Part shown: positions 1 to 9,344 of the stretch, piece by piece
Position numbering within the stretch: position 1 is the first letter of the stretch
How the letters are laid out: each line of letters starts with the position of its first letter
NCBI GenBank assembly: GCA_030849465.1
Contig: JARVLF010000013.1
Location: 930,001 to 994,000, forward strand
From: Moesziomyces globuligerus
Lineage: Eukaryota > Basidiomycota > Ustilaginomycetes > Ustilaginales > Ustilaginaceae
Direction: 5' to 3'
Length of the DNA stretch: 64,000 nucleotides
Made by a program: the position numbers and the translations under genes
The notes under the pieces: model-generated
The model's database searches: none
Seen by the model: the letters and a program-made list of their open reading frames with translations, nothing else
Told to the model about the DNA's origin: nothing

Positions 1-128
1 GAAACCCCTACGACGCCTCGTCGATGTATGCGGACCATCACACTGTCGCCGCCCACGGTCACAACGACTGGGCCGCTCACAAAAAGTGGGACCCCTCCCT
101 CACGCTCTACGTCCACCCCGCCGTCTGA
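1..128 (+). CDS. 3' end of an unidentified protein-coding gene (partial)
   Basis: Reading from base 3 gives an open frame of 41 residues ending LTLYVHPAV and a TGA at 126-128; bases 1-2 finish the previous codon. The frame has the C/G-ending codon pattern of the real genes here and a mix of aromatic, His and Asp residues, unlike the low-complexity alternative frame beginning with an ATG at 28. The rest of the gene lies left of the window. I do not recognise the family from this tail. It converges on eIF-5A, whose stop codon lies about 1 kb downstream on the other strand. Confidence 0.6.
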   Translation, partial: NPYDASSMYADHHTVAAHGHNDWAAHKKWDPSLTLYVHPAV

Positions 129-1175
129 GCATCCGCTCATCTCGCCCTCTCGCTTGTCATATCCACCTTTGCTTTTGGATCCCTTCTCCTGTCTTAGTCG
201 TCTAGTCATTGTTAGCATAGTCGCGTCGCTCCGCTTGCAGTTATCCATGTCCTGTTTCCGTTTCCGCCTCCGTCTCGGTCTGCAGTGTGATGTTGATTTG
301 TGTTGTGATGCTGATGGGATTCTTTACGGGCTGCTAGGAGATTCTTTGTGGAAGGAAGGCGGATGGGATCAGTCACTGGGCGGCTCGACTTGACTGTATG
401 CGTCGTATTTTTGGCTGCGATTGCATGGGGGAAGGGGCTTGGGGGGGAGGGTGAGTTTGTAAGGGGCATTGAGCTTGTACGGCTGGCGTGCTGGGGAATG
501 CAAGTGCGCTGCTGGCTTTCAAGCCCTTCTTGCTCTTTTGAAGAGACGGTTGATCCGACGGTGGTGATGGTGTCTGCGTGTATGCGCTTGTGCATCTGGC
601 GGAGGCGGTGGCTTGGATGGATGCAGATCGACAACTTTCCACCCCCGAGTCTGAAAGATCGAGACTGGTTCGCCGAGTCGGTGGCTTGTAGCTACCAGAT
701 CTGGATCCGACTGTCTCAGCAGTCCCCAATCCGACCGTCGGAACTTCCACACTGCATCATAACCCCACTGACCTTCCCCCCCATCAACACGAGTTCTTGC
801 CCTCACTTCCTCGAAGCCTCGAGCAAACCTCCGACCATCCACCACGTTCATCTCGAGCAACCTCGCCAACCCCCCCGAGACTACAACTTCATAGCCATCG
901 GTCCACACGTGCCCTTATTGCACCAACTTCCCTAGCAGAAGCAGAAGTCTTGCATCGACAAGATCTCTTTCTCTCATCCAATTCTCTCAGATCCTCTCTG
1001 TCGTTCACTCTGTGGATGTCGCTCGGTCCAAGCCACGAATGGGTGTAGGATTGCGATGGGACGCTAAAAGTCAAAGGAGGATAAGAGACGATGCAGGTCG
1101 GTGGGAGCCTGCAGGCAGTGCCGGGCTGCCGACCGCGTTGCATGCTACAGCGCAATGACGTTTTGGAGGAGGAGC
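129..1175. other. Intergenic region between convergent genes
   Basis: About 1.05 kb between the stop of the left-edge gene and the stop of eIF-5A. It should contain both 3' UTRs. Several open frames of 80-195 codons overlap on both strands, but they are Cys/Trp/Pro-rich, lack recognisable domains and do not follow the local codon bias. I see no tRNA, transposon or conserved gene. Confidence 0.5.
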
Positions 1176-2301
1176 TTACTTGCCCTGGGGAGCGTCCTTG
1201 AACGAGAGGCAGTGCTCCTCGCCCATGGCGGAGACGATGGTGACCATGAGGTCCTTGCCGTCGTCGAAGGCGGCCTGGATCTGGTCGCCGAGCTCACCGT
1301 CGGGGACGCGGACGTCGTCCTTGGTGTCACCGTCGTTGGTCATGAGGTTGAGGTAGCCGTCGTCAATGTTGACGAGCTGGAACTCGTTACGGGCGACGTT
1401 GGGGACGTCCATGTTGTGGGTCGAGGGCGAGATGTCCTCGTACTTCTTCGAGGTGAAGATGTCGACGGCGACAAGGTGGACCTTGGCGTGACCGTGCTTG
1501 CCGGTCTTGGAGGTGGACATGTCGACGATCTGCAAAGTGGTCCACAGCCAATGCGAGTTAAGTCAGTTGGACAATTCTCGAGCGGGTGCGGAGTGGTCAC
1601 GAAATGGCGTTACGGAACGAGGCGATGCTGTGCCATGCCATCGCGAGCTCCTTGGCTTGCATCCCTCGCTGGGGCATCCAGATGCAAGGGGAGGAGGCGA
1701 TTGATGCCAACTGCGGTCTCGACGAGGACTCGTGAAGCCGACATCGCTTCCGAGCTTCGAGATGCGAGTGCCGCGGCCCAATTGAGTGGGATGGTTGCAC
1801 CTCGGATCCGATGATTGGTGGGGGAATGCAAGAAGGAACTTACCTTGCACGGGCGGCCCTTGATGACGACGTGACCGTTCTTACGCAGAGCAGAGCACTG
1901 CATAGGGAAGGTCAGCGAGGAGCCGGCATCGGCGGACTCGAAGGTGGCGTTGTGCTGCTCGTCGTCGGAGGCGGACTGATGTGTGGCAAGGGGAGAAGCG
2001 AGGAAAGGAATGTCAGTAACAGTTGCAAGAACGAACGGCATGCTTGGTAGCCTCGTGCGTCGGCCATTCGAAGCACAATGATGCGAGCAAGCGAAGCAGA
2101 ACCATCGAGGCTGCAGGGAGAGGAATAGCGAGGTGACGGATGAAAGCAGATCGCTGCTTCTGTCGCGGCCGCCAGGGCCGGGGCCACGCGGCATCCGTTC
2201 TCCGATGCGATAGCGCCGCTGTGGATTGCTCGTTGCCCGATGATGTGCGGTGTTCGAAACGACGCTGACGGCAACGACGGCGAGGCGCGGAGACGTACCA
2301 T
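1176..2301 (-). CDS. Translation initiation factor eIF-5A (hypusine-containing)
   Basis: Three exons on the minus strand: 2301..2299 (only the ATG), 1975..1844 and 1529..1176, coding for 162 aa. Introns are 2298..1976 (GTACGT...CAG) and 1843..1530 (GTAAGT...CAG). The product matches eIF-5A along its length: [15 protein letters not shown], then the hypusination loop [12 protein letters not shown], in which K56 is the expected site of deoxyhypusine synthase modification, and then the OB-fold domain ending FKDAPQGK. The factor promotes elongation at proline-rich stretches and termination in the cytoplasm. The start was chosen because [10 protein letters not shown] is the expected short acidic leader and exon 2 has no other ATG. 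The arrangement is odd: the initiator codon is followed at once by a splice donor, so the ATG sits in an otherwise 5'-UTR exon. It is divergent from the bHLH gene at 3506. Confidence 0.93.
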
Positions 2302-3505
2302 TTTGACTGATTGATCTACGGGTGGTAGGTGGTGGAGTGGAAGGAGAAGCTGGTGATCGCGAGCGGGTAGGAGGCTGTCCAGCTGGCGCTCGTCTGCCTC
2401 TCTCCTGGCACCACTTGGCTGAGGGAGTGCCCCCAGTAGCTCAGCAGCAGCGGCGGCAGCGGCTGCCAGGTGAAAAAATAGACGCAGCTCGAAATCGCCT
2501 TTTTGGAGGTGGGCGTGTGCCTGTCGTGCGCTCCTTCGAGAAGATCGGCTTCGCCCGCCCAGCCGCTGCTGCTTTGGCCACGTCTGTTTGCCCGCCCCAC
2601 AGACCGTGGCCATTGAATTCCAATTCATTCCTTTCGCTTTGGACTGCACAGCTCCTGAGAGCGAGATTGGCCCTCTCGATTTTTCTTCTTTTTTTCTCGA
2701 CCTGTCTGGAGCGAGCGACTTGCGCCCAAGCCAAATGATCACACTTCAAAGAAAAAGTTTTTCAAATGCAGAGCACCGCATGGATTTGTATTGAAGTCAA
2801 GCTCGTGTGATTACAAGCCGAGGCAGCTCGTGCAGCTGCGGTGACCAATCGATCCGCTCTGAGGAGGAGTGGTTCGGCCACAAGCCAAGAGAGTCACGCT
2901 GCCACCGAGCAGATCTGGTATATCGGGGAGTCAGCAGGCGGTGCACCGATAACAACGCCAAGCGAGCAGAATCATGTCAAAGGAGGGAGCGACCAAGTAC
3001 TGTACTGTATCATGGTATCATGGGTTTGACTGAGATACTTGGGCCCGGGCAGGGACGGCAGCGTGAGATCGGGGTCTGTTCCAGATCGCGTGCGTCTCTC
3101 GCACGAGACTCACTTGGGCTTGGCGCGGCTTGGCTGGGCGCGCGTGCTGAGCCAGACAGGGCGCCCGAAAAGAAACGTGACCTGCTCGCCATCCAACCAT
3201 CATCCCGTGACCTGGATGCGAATATTCACGACTCGCAGCGCCAATCAACGCTCTACGCGACGCCGCACGCGAGATCGACACCGGCTCCACTCCTAGTCCA
3301 ACACTCGCTTCCTCTCTGGCTCTTCACGCCCCTAGGACCTACGTTGGCCTTCCGACACAGTCCCAGCCTCCTCTGCGCCCGGGCTCTTCGCCATCCGCGC
3401 TCTGAGCAGCGTCCAGAGGACGCGTCTCTCGTGTCGTCTCGCGGGTGCGATCGTGTTCGCGCCCTCGCCACACGTCTTACCCTTCGCCTCAGGAATCCCA
3501 AAGCG
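2302..3505. promoter_or_regulatory. Shared upstream region of eIF-5A and the CBF1-like gene
   Basis: A 1.2-kb divergent intergenic region that should carry both promoters and 5' UTRs. It has a pyrimidine-rich tract around 2680-2705 and a GCAGC-rich stretch near 2440-2470. The CBF1 frame stays open upstream of its ATG to about 2807, but that part has no ATG at its apparent start and looks non-coding. I cannot identify specific operators. Confidence 0.4.
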
Positions 3506-4591
3506 ATGCCGGTCCTGCAGTACCAGCAAGGCATGTCGGACGCGTCGTCACAATCGGTCTCTCAAGACCAACAGCAGGCGGCGGTGCACAACGGATCAGG
3601 CCAACACGCGGATGATGCTGGGGTGCGCAGCGAGCCGAGTTCGGCGGCGGTGGTCGCGGCGGCTGCGGCCGCGCTCGATCCGAATGCGGATCCGGCGGAT
3701 CGCGACCACATCGAGCGCGACGTGTCCAACATCCTGGCCGGGTTGAACCAGGAGCAGCTGGCGTCGATCGTGGCGGCGGCACGCGCGTCCGAGGCGCGCA
3801 ACGGCGACGCTGCGGATGGAGAAGGATTCGGCCAAGGCGATGCGCCCGGGCTCGGCCAGGCCGCGAGCGCGCTTACCAGCATCGCGTCTGGCTTGAAACG
3901 ATCCGCGGCAGTCGAGCGCGCTGACGGCGAGAACAAGGATCTGGGCGATGCACCTCCGCCACCCGGTTACGCGCCCGATCCCTTGGGCGAGGACAAGGAG
4001 CTGGACGCTGACACGACCGCCGCGATCGCAGCGGTCAAGTCGGCCACCGACTCGGCGACTGCGGCTGCGATCGCCAGCTTAGGCTCGCTGGCCGCAGCGT
4101 CTCATCTTCAACCACCGTCGGCGGCGCCGCAGCACTCGGCGCACCATGCGGATGGCGAGGCGGACGAGTCGATGGACTACGACTCTGCGGGCGAGTCCGC
4201 CTCTCCCTCGCGCGGCCTCAAGCGTCCTCGCGGTCCCGAACTCGACCGCCAACGCAAGGACAACCACAAGGAGGTCGAACGTCGTCGTCGCAGCGCCATC
4301 AACGACGGCATCACCCAACTCTCCCACATCGTCCCCGGCTGCGATGCCAAGAACACCAACAAGGGCGCCATCATCCACGCCGCCGTACGCTACATCCAGG
4401 ACCTCAAACACAACGAGGCCAGCAACATCGAAAAGTGGACGCTCGAAAAACTCCTCATGGACCAGGCCATGGGCGACCTCACCGCCCAGCTCGACGACGC
4501 CCGCGCCCAGATCGACAGACTCAGAGCAGAGCTCGACGACAGATACGCAGACCCGCACGATCCAAATCAACCAGACCACCAAAAGGCCTAA
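3506..4591 (+). CDS. CBF1: bHLH transcription factor, Cbf1 (centromere-binding factor 1) type
   Basis: Single exon, 361 aa from the ATG at 3506. The N-terminal 240 residues are Ala/Gln/Asp-rich and probably disordered. The bHLH lies at about 249-305. Its basic region RKDNHKEVERRRR has the class-B H254/E258/R262 pattern that reads E-boxes of the CACGTG type. Helix 2 is followed by NIEKWTLEKLL and a coiled coil to about 345. The segment NIEKW-LxKLL just after the HLH is a hallmark of Cbf1, which in yeasts binds CDE I at centromeres and promotes sulfur-metabolism genes as a homodimer in the nucleus. The open frame extends 233 codons further upstream without a stop, but those codons look like leader sequence, so I use the ATG before PVLQYQQ. 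The centromere role in a smut is inferred. Confidence 0.82.
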   Translation: MPVLQYQQGMSDASSQSVSQDQQQAAVHNGSGQHADDAGVRSEPSSAAVVAAAAAALDPNADPADRDHIERDVSNILAGLNQEQLASIVAAARASEARNGDAADGEGFGQGDAPGLGQAASALTSIASGLKRSAAVERADGENKDLGDAPPPPGYAPDPLGEDKELDADTTAAIAAVKSATDSATAAAIASLGSLAAASHLQPPSAAPQHSAHHADGEADESMDYDSAGESASPSRGLKRPRGPELDRQRKDNHKEVERRRRSAINDGITQLSHIVPGCDAKNTNKGAIIHAAVRYIQDLKHNEASNIEKWTLEKLLMDQAMGDLTAQLDDARAQIDRLRAELDDRYADPHDPNQPDHQKA

Positions 4592-4758
4592 CACACCTAC
4601 CATCCCCATCGCTCTCCTTGGATCCCTTGAATCCTTCCTTCTCTTTCTCACTCCGTGTCCTCTTATTGTATTCTAGCACAGTGGCCTTGAGGCCCCATCT
4701 CCGAACGCATGTATACCTGTTTCTGATTCCAGCACTTGTAAGGGTCGAGGGCAGCATA

Positions 4759-7700
4759 TCACCATCGGAGGGAGAGGTTTTTGTTGCGGACCATGGGCCG
4801 CGTGACGGCGATGCCGACCGAGAGGATGGCGAGGGTGAGCAGCAGCTGCGGCTTGTTGAACGACTGCTGGAGGATGTCGAACTGGCCCGAGGGGCTGACG
4901 CGCGTGGCGAACGAGTCGAGTCCGTACGCGTACACGGTTGCCGTGCTCTCGAGCAGCGCCGCGCCCGTGGCGATGGCCTGGATCCCCGCAGCAGGGAATG
5001 CATGGTTGACGATCCACTTGGGGTCCTCGGGAATCAGCGGGGCGTAGGGAATGTTGTACTCCTCGGCTTCGGTCTTGCTCGGCTTGCCGATCGGTCGGCG
5101 CGGATCGAGCAGCTTGCGCGGGATCGAGACGATCGACTCCTGCTCGGTCGCCACGAGCAGGTTCTTGAGCGCGATGCCGAACTTGGTCGTTGTCGTAGCG
5201 AGCGCCTGGATGTTGCCGCCTCCATACAGGAACGACTGCAGGTACGCGACGGGGAGCACGCTCTTCCCGGCCAGGCTCGTGTCACCAGTGAAGCTGCTGA
5301 AGTTGCCCGTCAGCCCGCCCCACGACGCGGCGATGGAGCGCTTCGCCTTCTTGTCGTCCGCGGGCGAGTCGGGCTGCTCGTAGAGCTCAACGGTGATGAG
5401 GCGGCTGGCGAGACCCTCATCCGCGTTGCGGACGGCGTAGGTAGCCGTGATCCAATTCTCGACGACGTGCGCACGCACAGGATGCGCAATGTCGACATCG
5501 TCCAGCTGCAGCTCGTACAGGACGCTGCCGATGACCGTGTCGAGCAGGTACAGATGGGCTTGGTTGCTGGCGTGCGCCACGGTCACGACGAGCTGGGCAT
5601 GCGGGTTGAGATACTTGTAGAGCGTCGAGCGGTCGCCGAGCACACGGCCGTACGAGGCGATGACATCCTTGTGCGGCGCTTGCACCACCTGCACCACCTC
5701 CTCGCCCGCGGGCACCGACCACGTCCACACCTGCTTGGACTTGTGGGCGCTGCTCACGCCCTTCTCCACGGCGTAGCCTGCGAACTTGGCAGACGCACCT
5801 GCCTTGGACGCGGGCTCCTGCACCGAGAAGTAGTAGCGGCCCGACAGCGGCTCGAAGCGCTCAGCGACGGCGAGCGTGTCGGGGTAGAGGAAGAGGTTGT
5901 TGTTCTGGTCCACCAGTCCGAGCGACTGCTGCCTCTCGACGGGATCCTCGGCAGCCTGGGGCAGCAGGAAGGCGTCCTGGCAGCGCCCGACGAACACATT
6001 CTGGCCCGACGAGGCTTCGTTCAAAAACTCGCCCGTGAGCGGGTTGAGCTCAAAGACGCGCGTGCTGAACAGGCCGGGCTGGAGCTCGACCTCGGCGACG
6101 ATGGCGAGCAAAGGGCTCTTGCCGTCGGTCGAGAGCTCGCGCACCGTCTGCATGAGCTTGATGGTGATGCGAGGCTCGGGCTCACCCTCGCCATCACCGT
6201 AGCCGACGAGCGACTTTTCCCACACGATGGTGTCCTTGGCGATGGTGTCGAGCGCGTAAAGCTTGCCCTTGGCGGTGGCGACGACGACGAGCTTACGGAA
6301 GCCGAAGGGGTCGCGGAACAGGGTGGACGTGGTGTTGGCCGAGGCTACGCGTGGCGCGAGCGAAGTAGGCTTCTGCTCCTGGTCGGCCTTCTTGCGCGCG
6401 GGCTTGTTGCCCTCCTTGACCATTGTGGTCGTTGCCGCCGCTGCGCTCACCGAGGCCGAGGCGGACTTGCTCAAGCCAAGCTGCTCGAGACTGCCGTAAG
6501 AGCCCGTGGCGAAGCGGGTGGCAAAGGCGATGGTGTACTGCGGCAGGTCCTTGAGCGAGAGGGTGTGTCGAATGATGCGACGCACGAAGCCCTCGTGATC
6601 GAGACTGGCGGCACCGCCTGGGATGTCGGTGAGCTTCTTTTCGGGCAAATCGACAAAGACGGCGTGGGTGGTCTGGGTGAGGCCCTCCTCGAGGATCCAC
6701 TGGTGCTGGTCTTCGAGGAGCATGCGGACCGAGCCGCTCGAGGTGACGACGACGGTGCGCGTGGCCAACTGGTACTGGCCGACCTGGCTGGCCTCGAAGG
6801 TGGCGGCGTTGACGTTTCCGTGGAGGTCGTGGTCCCACTGGAAGGAGAAGCCGCTGACCTGGCCCTCGCCGCCGTTGTTGGCGTCGGCCCAGAGGAAGTG
6901 GAAGTTGAGCAGATGCTGGGAGCGCGAGAAGAAGATGCGCTGGAGGTAGGCGCGGCCCTGTCGGTCGTAGGTACCGGCGTAGACGGCATCGTGAGCATCC
7001 TCCTCGAACTCCCAGAAGCTGGTGAACTTTGCGTCGGCGGAAACTTTGAGAACCTCGGCGAGGCCGTCAGAGCGGCGAGCGACGAAGAGACCCTTGTTGC
7101 TGAGGCCGGCATCGACGAGGCCAGTAAAGGTAGACTCGGGGCGTTTGGAGTAGACGACCTGGGGCTGTGCGAAGCGCTTGTTGGGGGGATCGAGCGGAGC
7201 GGCACGGACGGTGCCGTCCTTGTTTAGCCAAGCGACCCAAGAGCCGGGGTTGGCGGTGGGAGGGAGGTTGGGAAGCGGGTTCCAGGCGAGGACAAGGACA
7301 TCGGCGGGAGAGCTGAGGCCGGAGGGGATCTCGTTGGTTGCGAGGAGTTGGCCGTTATGTGCCGAGAGGGTGGAGATGGAGAGAGAGCTGTAGGTGGAAC
7401 CAGAGCTGCGGACGAGGGAGACGACATGGATCTTGTCCTTGTTGACGACGACGCGAATGAGGGAGCGGCGAGAAATGTCGTCTTCGGGCTGCCACTTCCA
7501 GACCTCCTTGCCATAGGCTCCATCAAGTCTGCGGACGGCCTGGGCGTTGGAGATGACGACGACATCGGGCGGCCTCTCGGCAGTCGCGCCATCGGTGAGG
7601 AAGGCGGCGTCGGCGGCGGGGAAGCCAGGCACGGGAAGGAGGCCGTCGGCAATGGAGTGCTGCGTCGACTCCCAGATGAGAAATCCGGTGAAGCCATGGT

Positions 7701-8130
7701 AGAGACGAACGTTGGCGCCGCCGTTACCTGAGACGGTGAGCGCCACCTCTCCGAACTGCTTGTGAAGGAGCAGCTGGTCGTTTTTGTCGAGGATCTGACG
7801 CCAAACGATGGCACCGTTGCGCGGGTTGAGGGCGCCGACTGTGTTGGACTCGGTGGCGACAAAGATGGCGGTGTGGGCCTTGTCCTTGATGTCGGCGTCG
7901 GGCTTGATGATGCGGTGGAAGCGCGGAGCGAGGTATGGGGTGGCGGAGTCGTTGGAGGCGAGGGGTACGCCGAGACGAGGAACGTGCCAGTCGATGGTGC
8001 CGGCCTCGGCCTTGGACAGGGCGTCGACGCTGTTGGTGCCGAGGAGAAGCGCAAGCAACGAGGCGAGCAGGGCGAGCGAGGCCCAGCTGGCCCAGCTGCG
8101 CCGCGCAGATGTGGACGGCGGAGCGTGCAT
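4759..8130 (-). CDS. EMC1: ER membrane protein complex subunit 1 (EMC1)
   Basis: Single exon, 1123 aa. It starts with a typical secretory signal (basic residues, then a hydrophobic stretch at 13-30, SLALLASLLALLLG) followed by a mature part beginning near DALSKAEAGTIDW. The body has the beta-propeller (PQQ-like) repeats of EMC1, including ATESNTVGALNPRNGAIVWR. The C-terminal DUF1620-type region contains YAYGLDSFATRVSPSGQFD, then one membrane segment near 1098-1116 and a short cytosolic tail ending LSLRW. EMC1 is the large lumenal scaffold of the EMC, which inserts tail-anchored and polytopic proteins into the ER membrane. The frame stays open 76 codons upstream to 8358, but the ATG at 8130 directly precedes the signal peptide and is preferred. 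The tail converges on CBF1 with a 167-bp gap. Confidence 0.92.
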   Translation of the reverse strand: MHAPPSTSARRSWASWASLALLASLLALLLGTNSVDALSKAEAGTIDWHVPRLGVPLASNDSATPYLAPRFHRIIKPDADIKDKAHTAIFVATESNTVGALNPRNGAIVWRQILDKNDQLLLHKQFGEVALTVSGNGGANVRLYHGFTGFLIWESTQHSIADGLLPVPGFPAADAAFLTDGATAERPPDVVVISNAQAVRRLDGAYGKEVWKWQPEDDISRRSLIRVVVNKDKIHVVSLVRSSGSTYSSLSISTLSAHNGQLLATNEIPSGLSSPADVLVLAWNPLPNLPPTANPGSWVAWLNKDGTVRAAPLDPPNKRFAQPQVVYSKRPESTFTGLVDAGLSNKGLFVARRSDGLAEVLKVSADAKFTSFWEFEEDAHDAVYAGTYDRQGRAYLQRIFFSRSQHLLNFHFLWADANNGGEGQVSGFSFQWDHDLHGNVNAATFEASQVGQYQLATRTVVVTSSGSVRMLLEDQHQWILEEGLTQTTHAVFVDLPEKKLTDIPGGAASLDHEGFVRRIIRHTLSLKDLPQYTIAFATRFATGSYGSLEQLGLSKSASASVSAAAATTTMVKEGNKPARKKADQEQKPTSLAPRVASANTTSTLFRDPFGFRKLVVVATAKGKLYALDTIAKDTIVWEKSLVGYGDGEGEPEPRITIKLMQTVRELSTDGKSPLLAIVAEVELQPGLFSTRVFELNPLTGEFLNEASSGQNVFVGRCQDAFLLPQAAEDPVERQQSLGLVDQNNNLFLYPDTLAVAERFEPLSGRYYFSVQEPASKAGASAKFAGYAVEKGVSSAHKSKQVWTWSVPAGEEVVQVVQAPHKDVIASYGRVLGDRSTLYKYLNPHAQLVVTVAHASNQAHLYLLDTVIGSVLYELQLDDVDIAHPVRAHVVENWITATYAVRNADEGLASRLITVELYEQPDSPADDKKAKRSIAASWGGLTGNFSSFTGDTSLAGKSVLPVAYLQSFLYGGGNIQALATTTTKFGIALKNLLVATEQESIVSIPRKLLDPRRPIGKPSKTEAEEYNIPYAPLIPEDPKWIVNHAFPAAGIQAIATGAALLESTATVYAYGLDSFATRVSPSGQFDILQQSFNKPQLLLTLAILSVGIAVTRPMVRNKNLSLRW

Positions 8131-9344
8131 CTTGAGGATGGCGACAACGTCGAGCAGCCGCGTTGTGGTGGTGATACGCAGAGGAGAGGGAGGCGTGCGC
8201 AAGCTCCAATCGACAGATGGTAGAACCAGTGCCGCTCCAAAGCTTCTCGCCCGTGCGCAACTAACACTCGCTGGCCAGGCGAAAAGGTGTGACGCTCCAC
8301 GCGTGCGTTTCCAAAGCGACTGACCGGTTGAGAAGCGCGATCTGATCAGTGCACGCATCGCACCGAGGCTGCGAAATCTGACATTGAGCCGAATCGGCGT
8401 TCGAGCGAACGAGTGAACGACTAATCGGGTGATGATGCACGCGAGCTCTCGGATCGATTCCCCAACTGTCCGCTGCCGTCTGCGCTGCGCTCGAGGAGGA
8501 CCCTGCGCATCGGCAGGGTGCAGACGGCAGAGTTGGATTTCCCATTTTCAACGGGCCAACAAATGGCAGTCTGGCAGTCAGCAGTCACACAGGACACCCG
8601 CGCTCGGCTGACGCGGGCATCGGCAGAGCGGGGGCGTCCATTCAGAGCCAAGAGCGGGCCCAACGCGCATCTCTGGAAGCGTCGCGCCATAAGCACGGAG
8701 CGCACTTTTGCTCGAACATACTGTATGCAGCCGCCTCGGTCGAGCCTCGCTCTTGCTTCGCTCCCGCACTGCATCCGCTACCATCATTTTGTCGCATCTC
8801 CCATCGGCACGCTTCCGTCATTGACCTTCTTCTCGCGGAGCCGAGTGCCTGCAGCTGCTCTTGCAACCACGATCGGCCGCACACTGGGGTGTTGCGCACG
8901 AGTTTGGAGCATATTCGATCGCAGCGCACGGAGGCGGAACGGTCCATCTGCGTGTCGTCTGCATTCCAGCATCCCGACCATCCCACCCGCCGCTGTCGAC
9001 TCTGCATCGGCTGCATACGCCTCGCCTCGCCCGAACCGGCAGAACGTTGGCTCAACCACACGAGCGTCGGCGCTTGCGCTGCTTCCGCACTTCGGCTGGC
9101 TCCGAAGCTGTCCTTCTCGCGTGACGGCTTCATCTTGGCTCTGATCGATCACATCCGTGTTCGTTCGGTCGCGGACAGCCGCTGAGCCTGCCAGACTCGC
9201 CGGTATCTGGCTGCCGTAGCCGCCGTCGCCGCCGCTACCGCTGTTGCCGTTGCTCCTGGTGAGCTTGTCGCTCGGTCCCCTCACTTTCAGCGCCGGTCAG
9301 ACAACCGCATCGGATCGGAGTCGTCCCGACGTGTCTCCACCATC
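8131..9344. promoter_or_regulatory. Shared upstream region of EMC1 and a Zn2Cys6 factor
   Basis: A 1.2-kb divergent region expected to hold both promoters and a long 5' leader for the transcription factor. Open frames of 60-208 codons occur on both strands but overlap one another and show no known domain. I see no clear TATA box or repeat. Confidence 0.4.

Noticed and set aside
348..935. 195-codon plus-strand frame in the left intergenic region
   Set aside because: Cys/Trp/Pro-rich, shares its interval with two opposite-strand frames, does not follow local codon bias and has no known domain.
1912..2298. Intron-1 reading frame of eIF-5A as an alternative N-terminus
   Set aside because: The 323-bp intron is not a multiple of three, so reading through it shifts out of the eIF-5A frame and cannot give an extended isoform.
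2807..3505. In-frame upstream extension of the CBF1-like protein
   Set aside because: Open but begins without an ATG, is Arg/Ser-rich and unconserved in character. The ATG at 3506 gives the usual layout.
4435..7227. 930-codon open frame on the plus strand opposite EMC1
   Set aside because: It is antisense to a well-supported EMC1 gene. Its product is Arg/Glu/Leu/Val-rich with no domain, which is what strong third-position C/G bias produces on the opposite strand.
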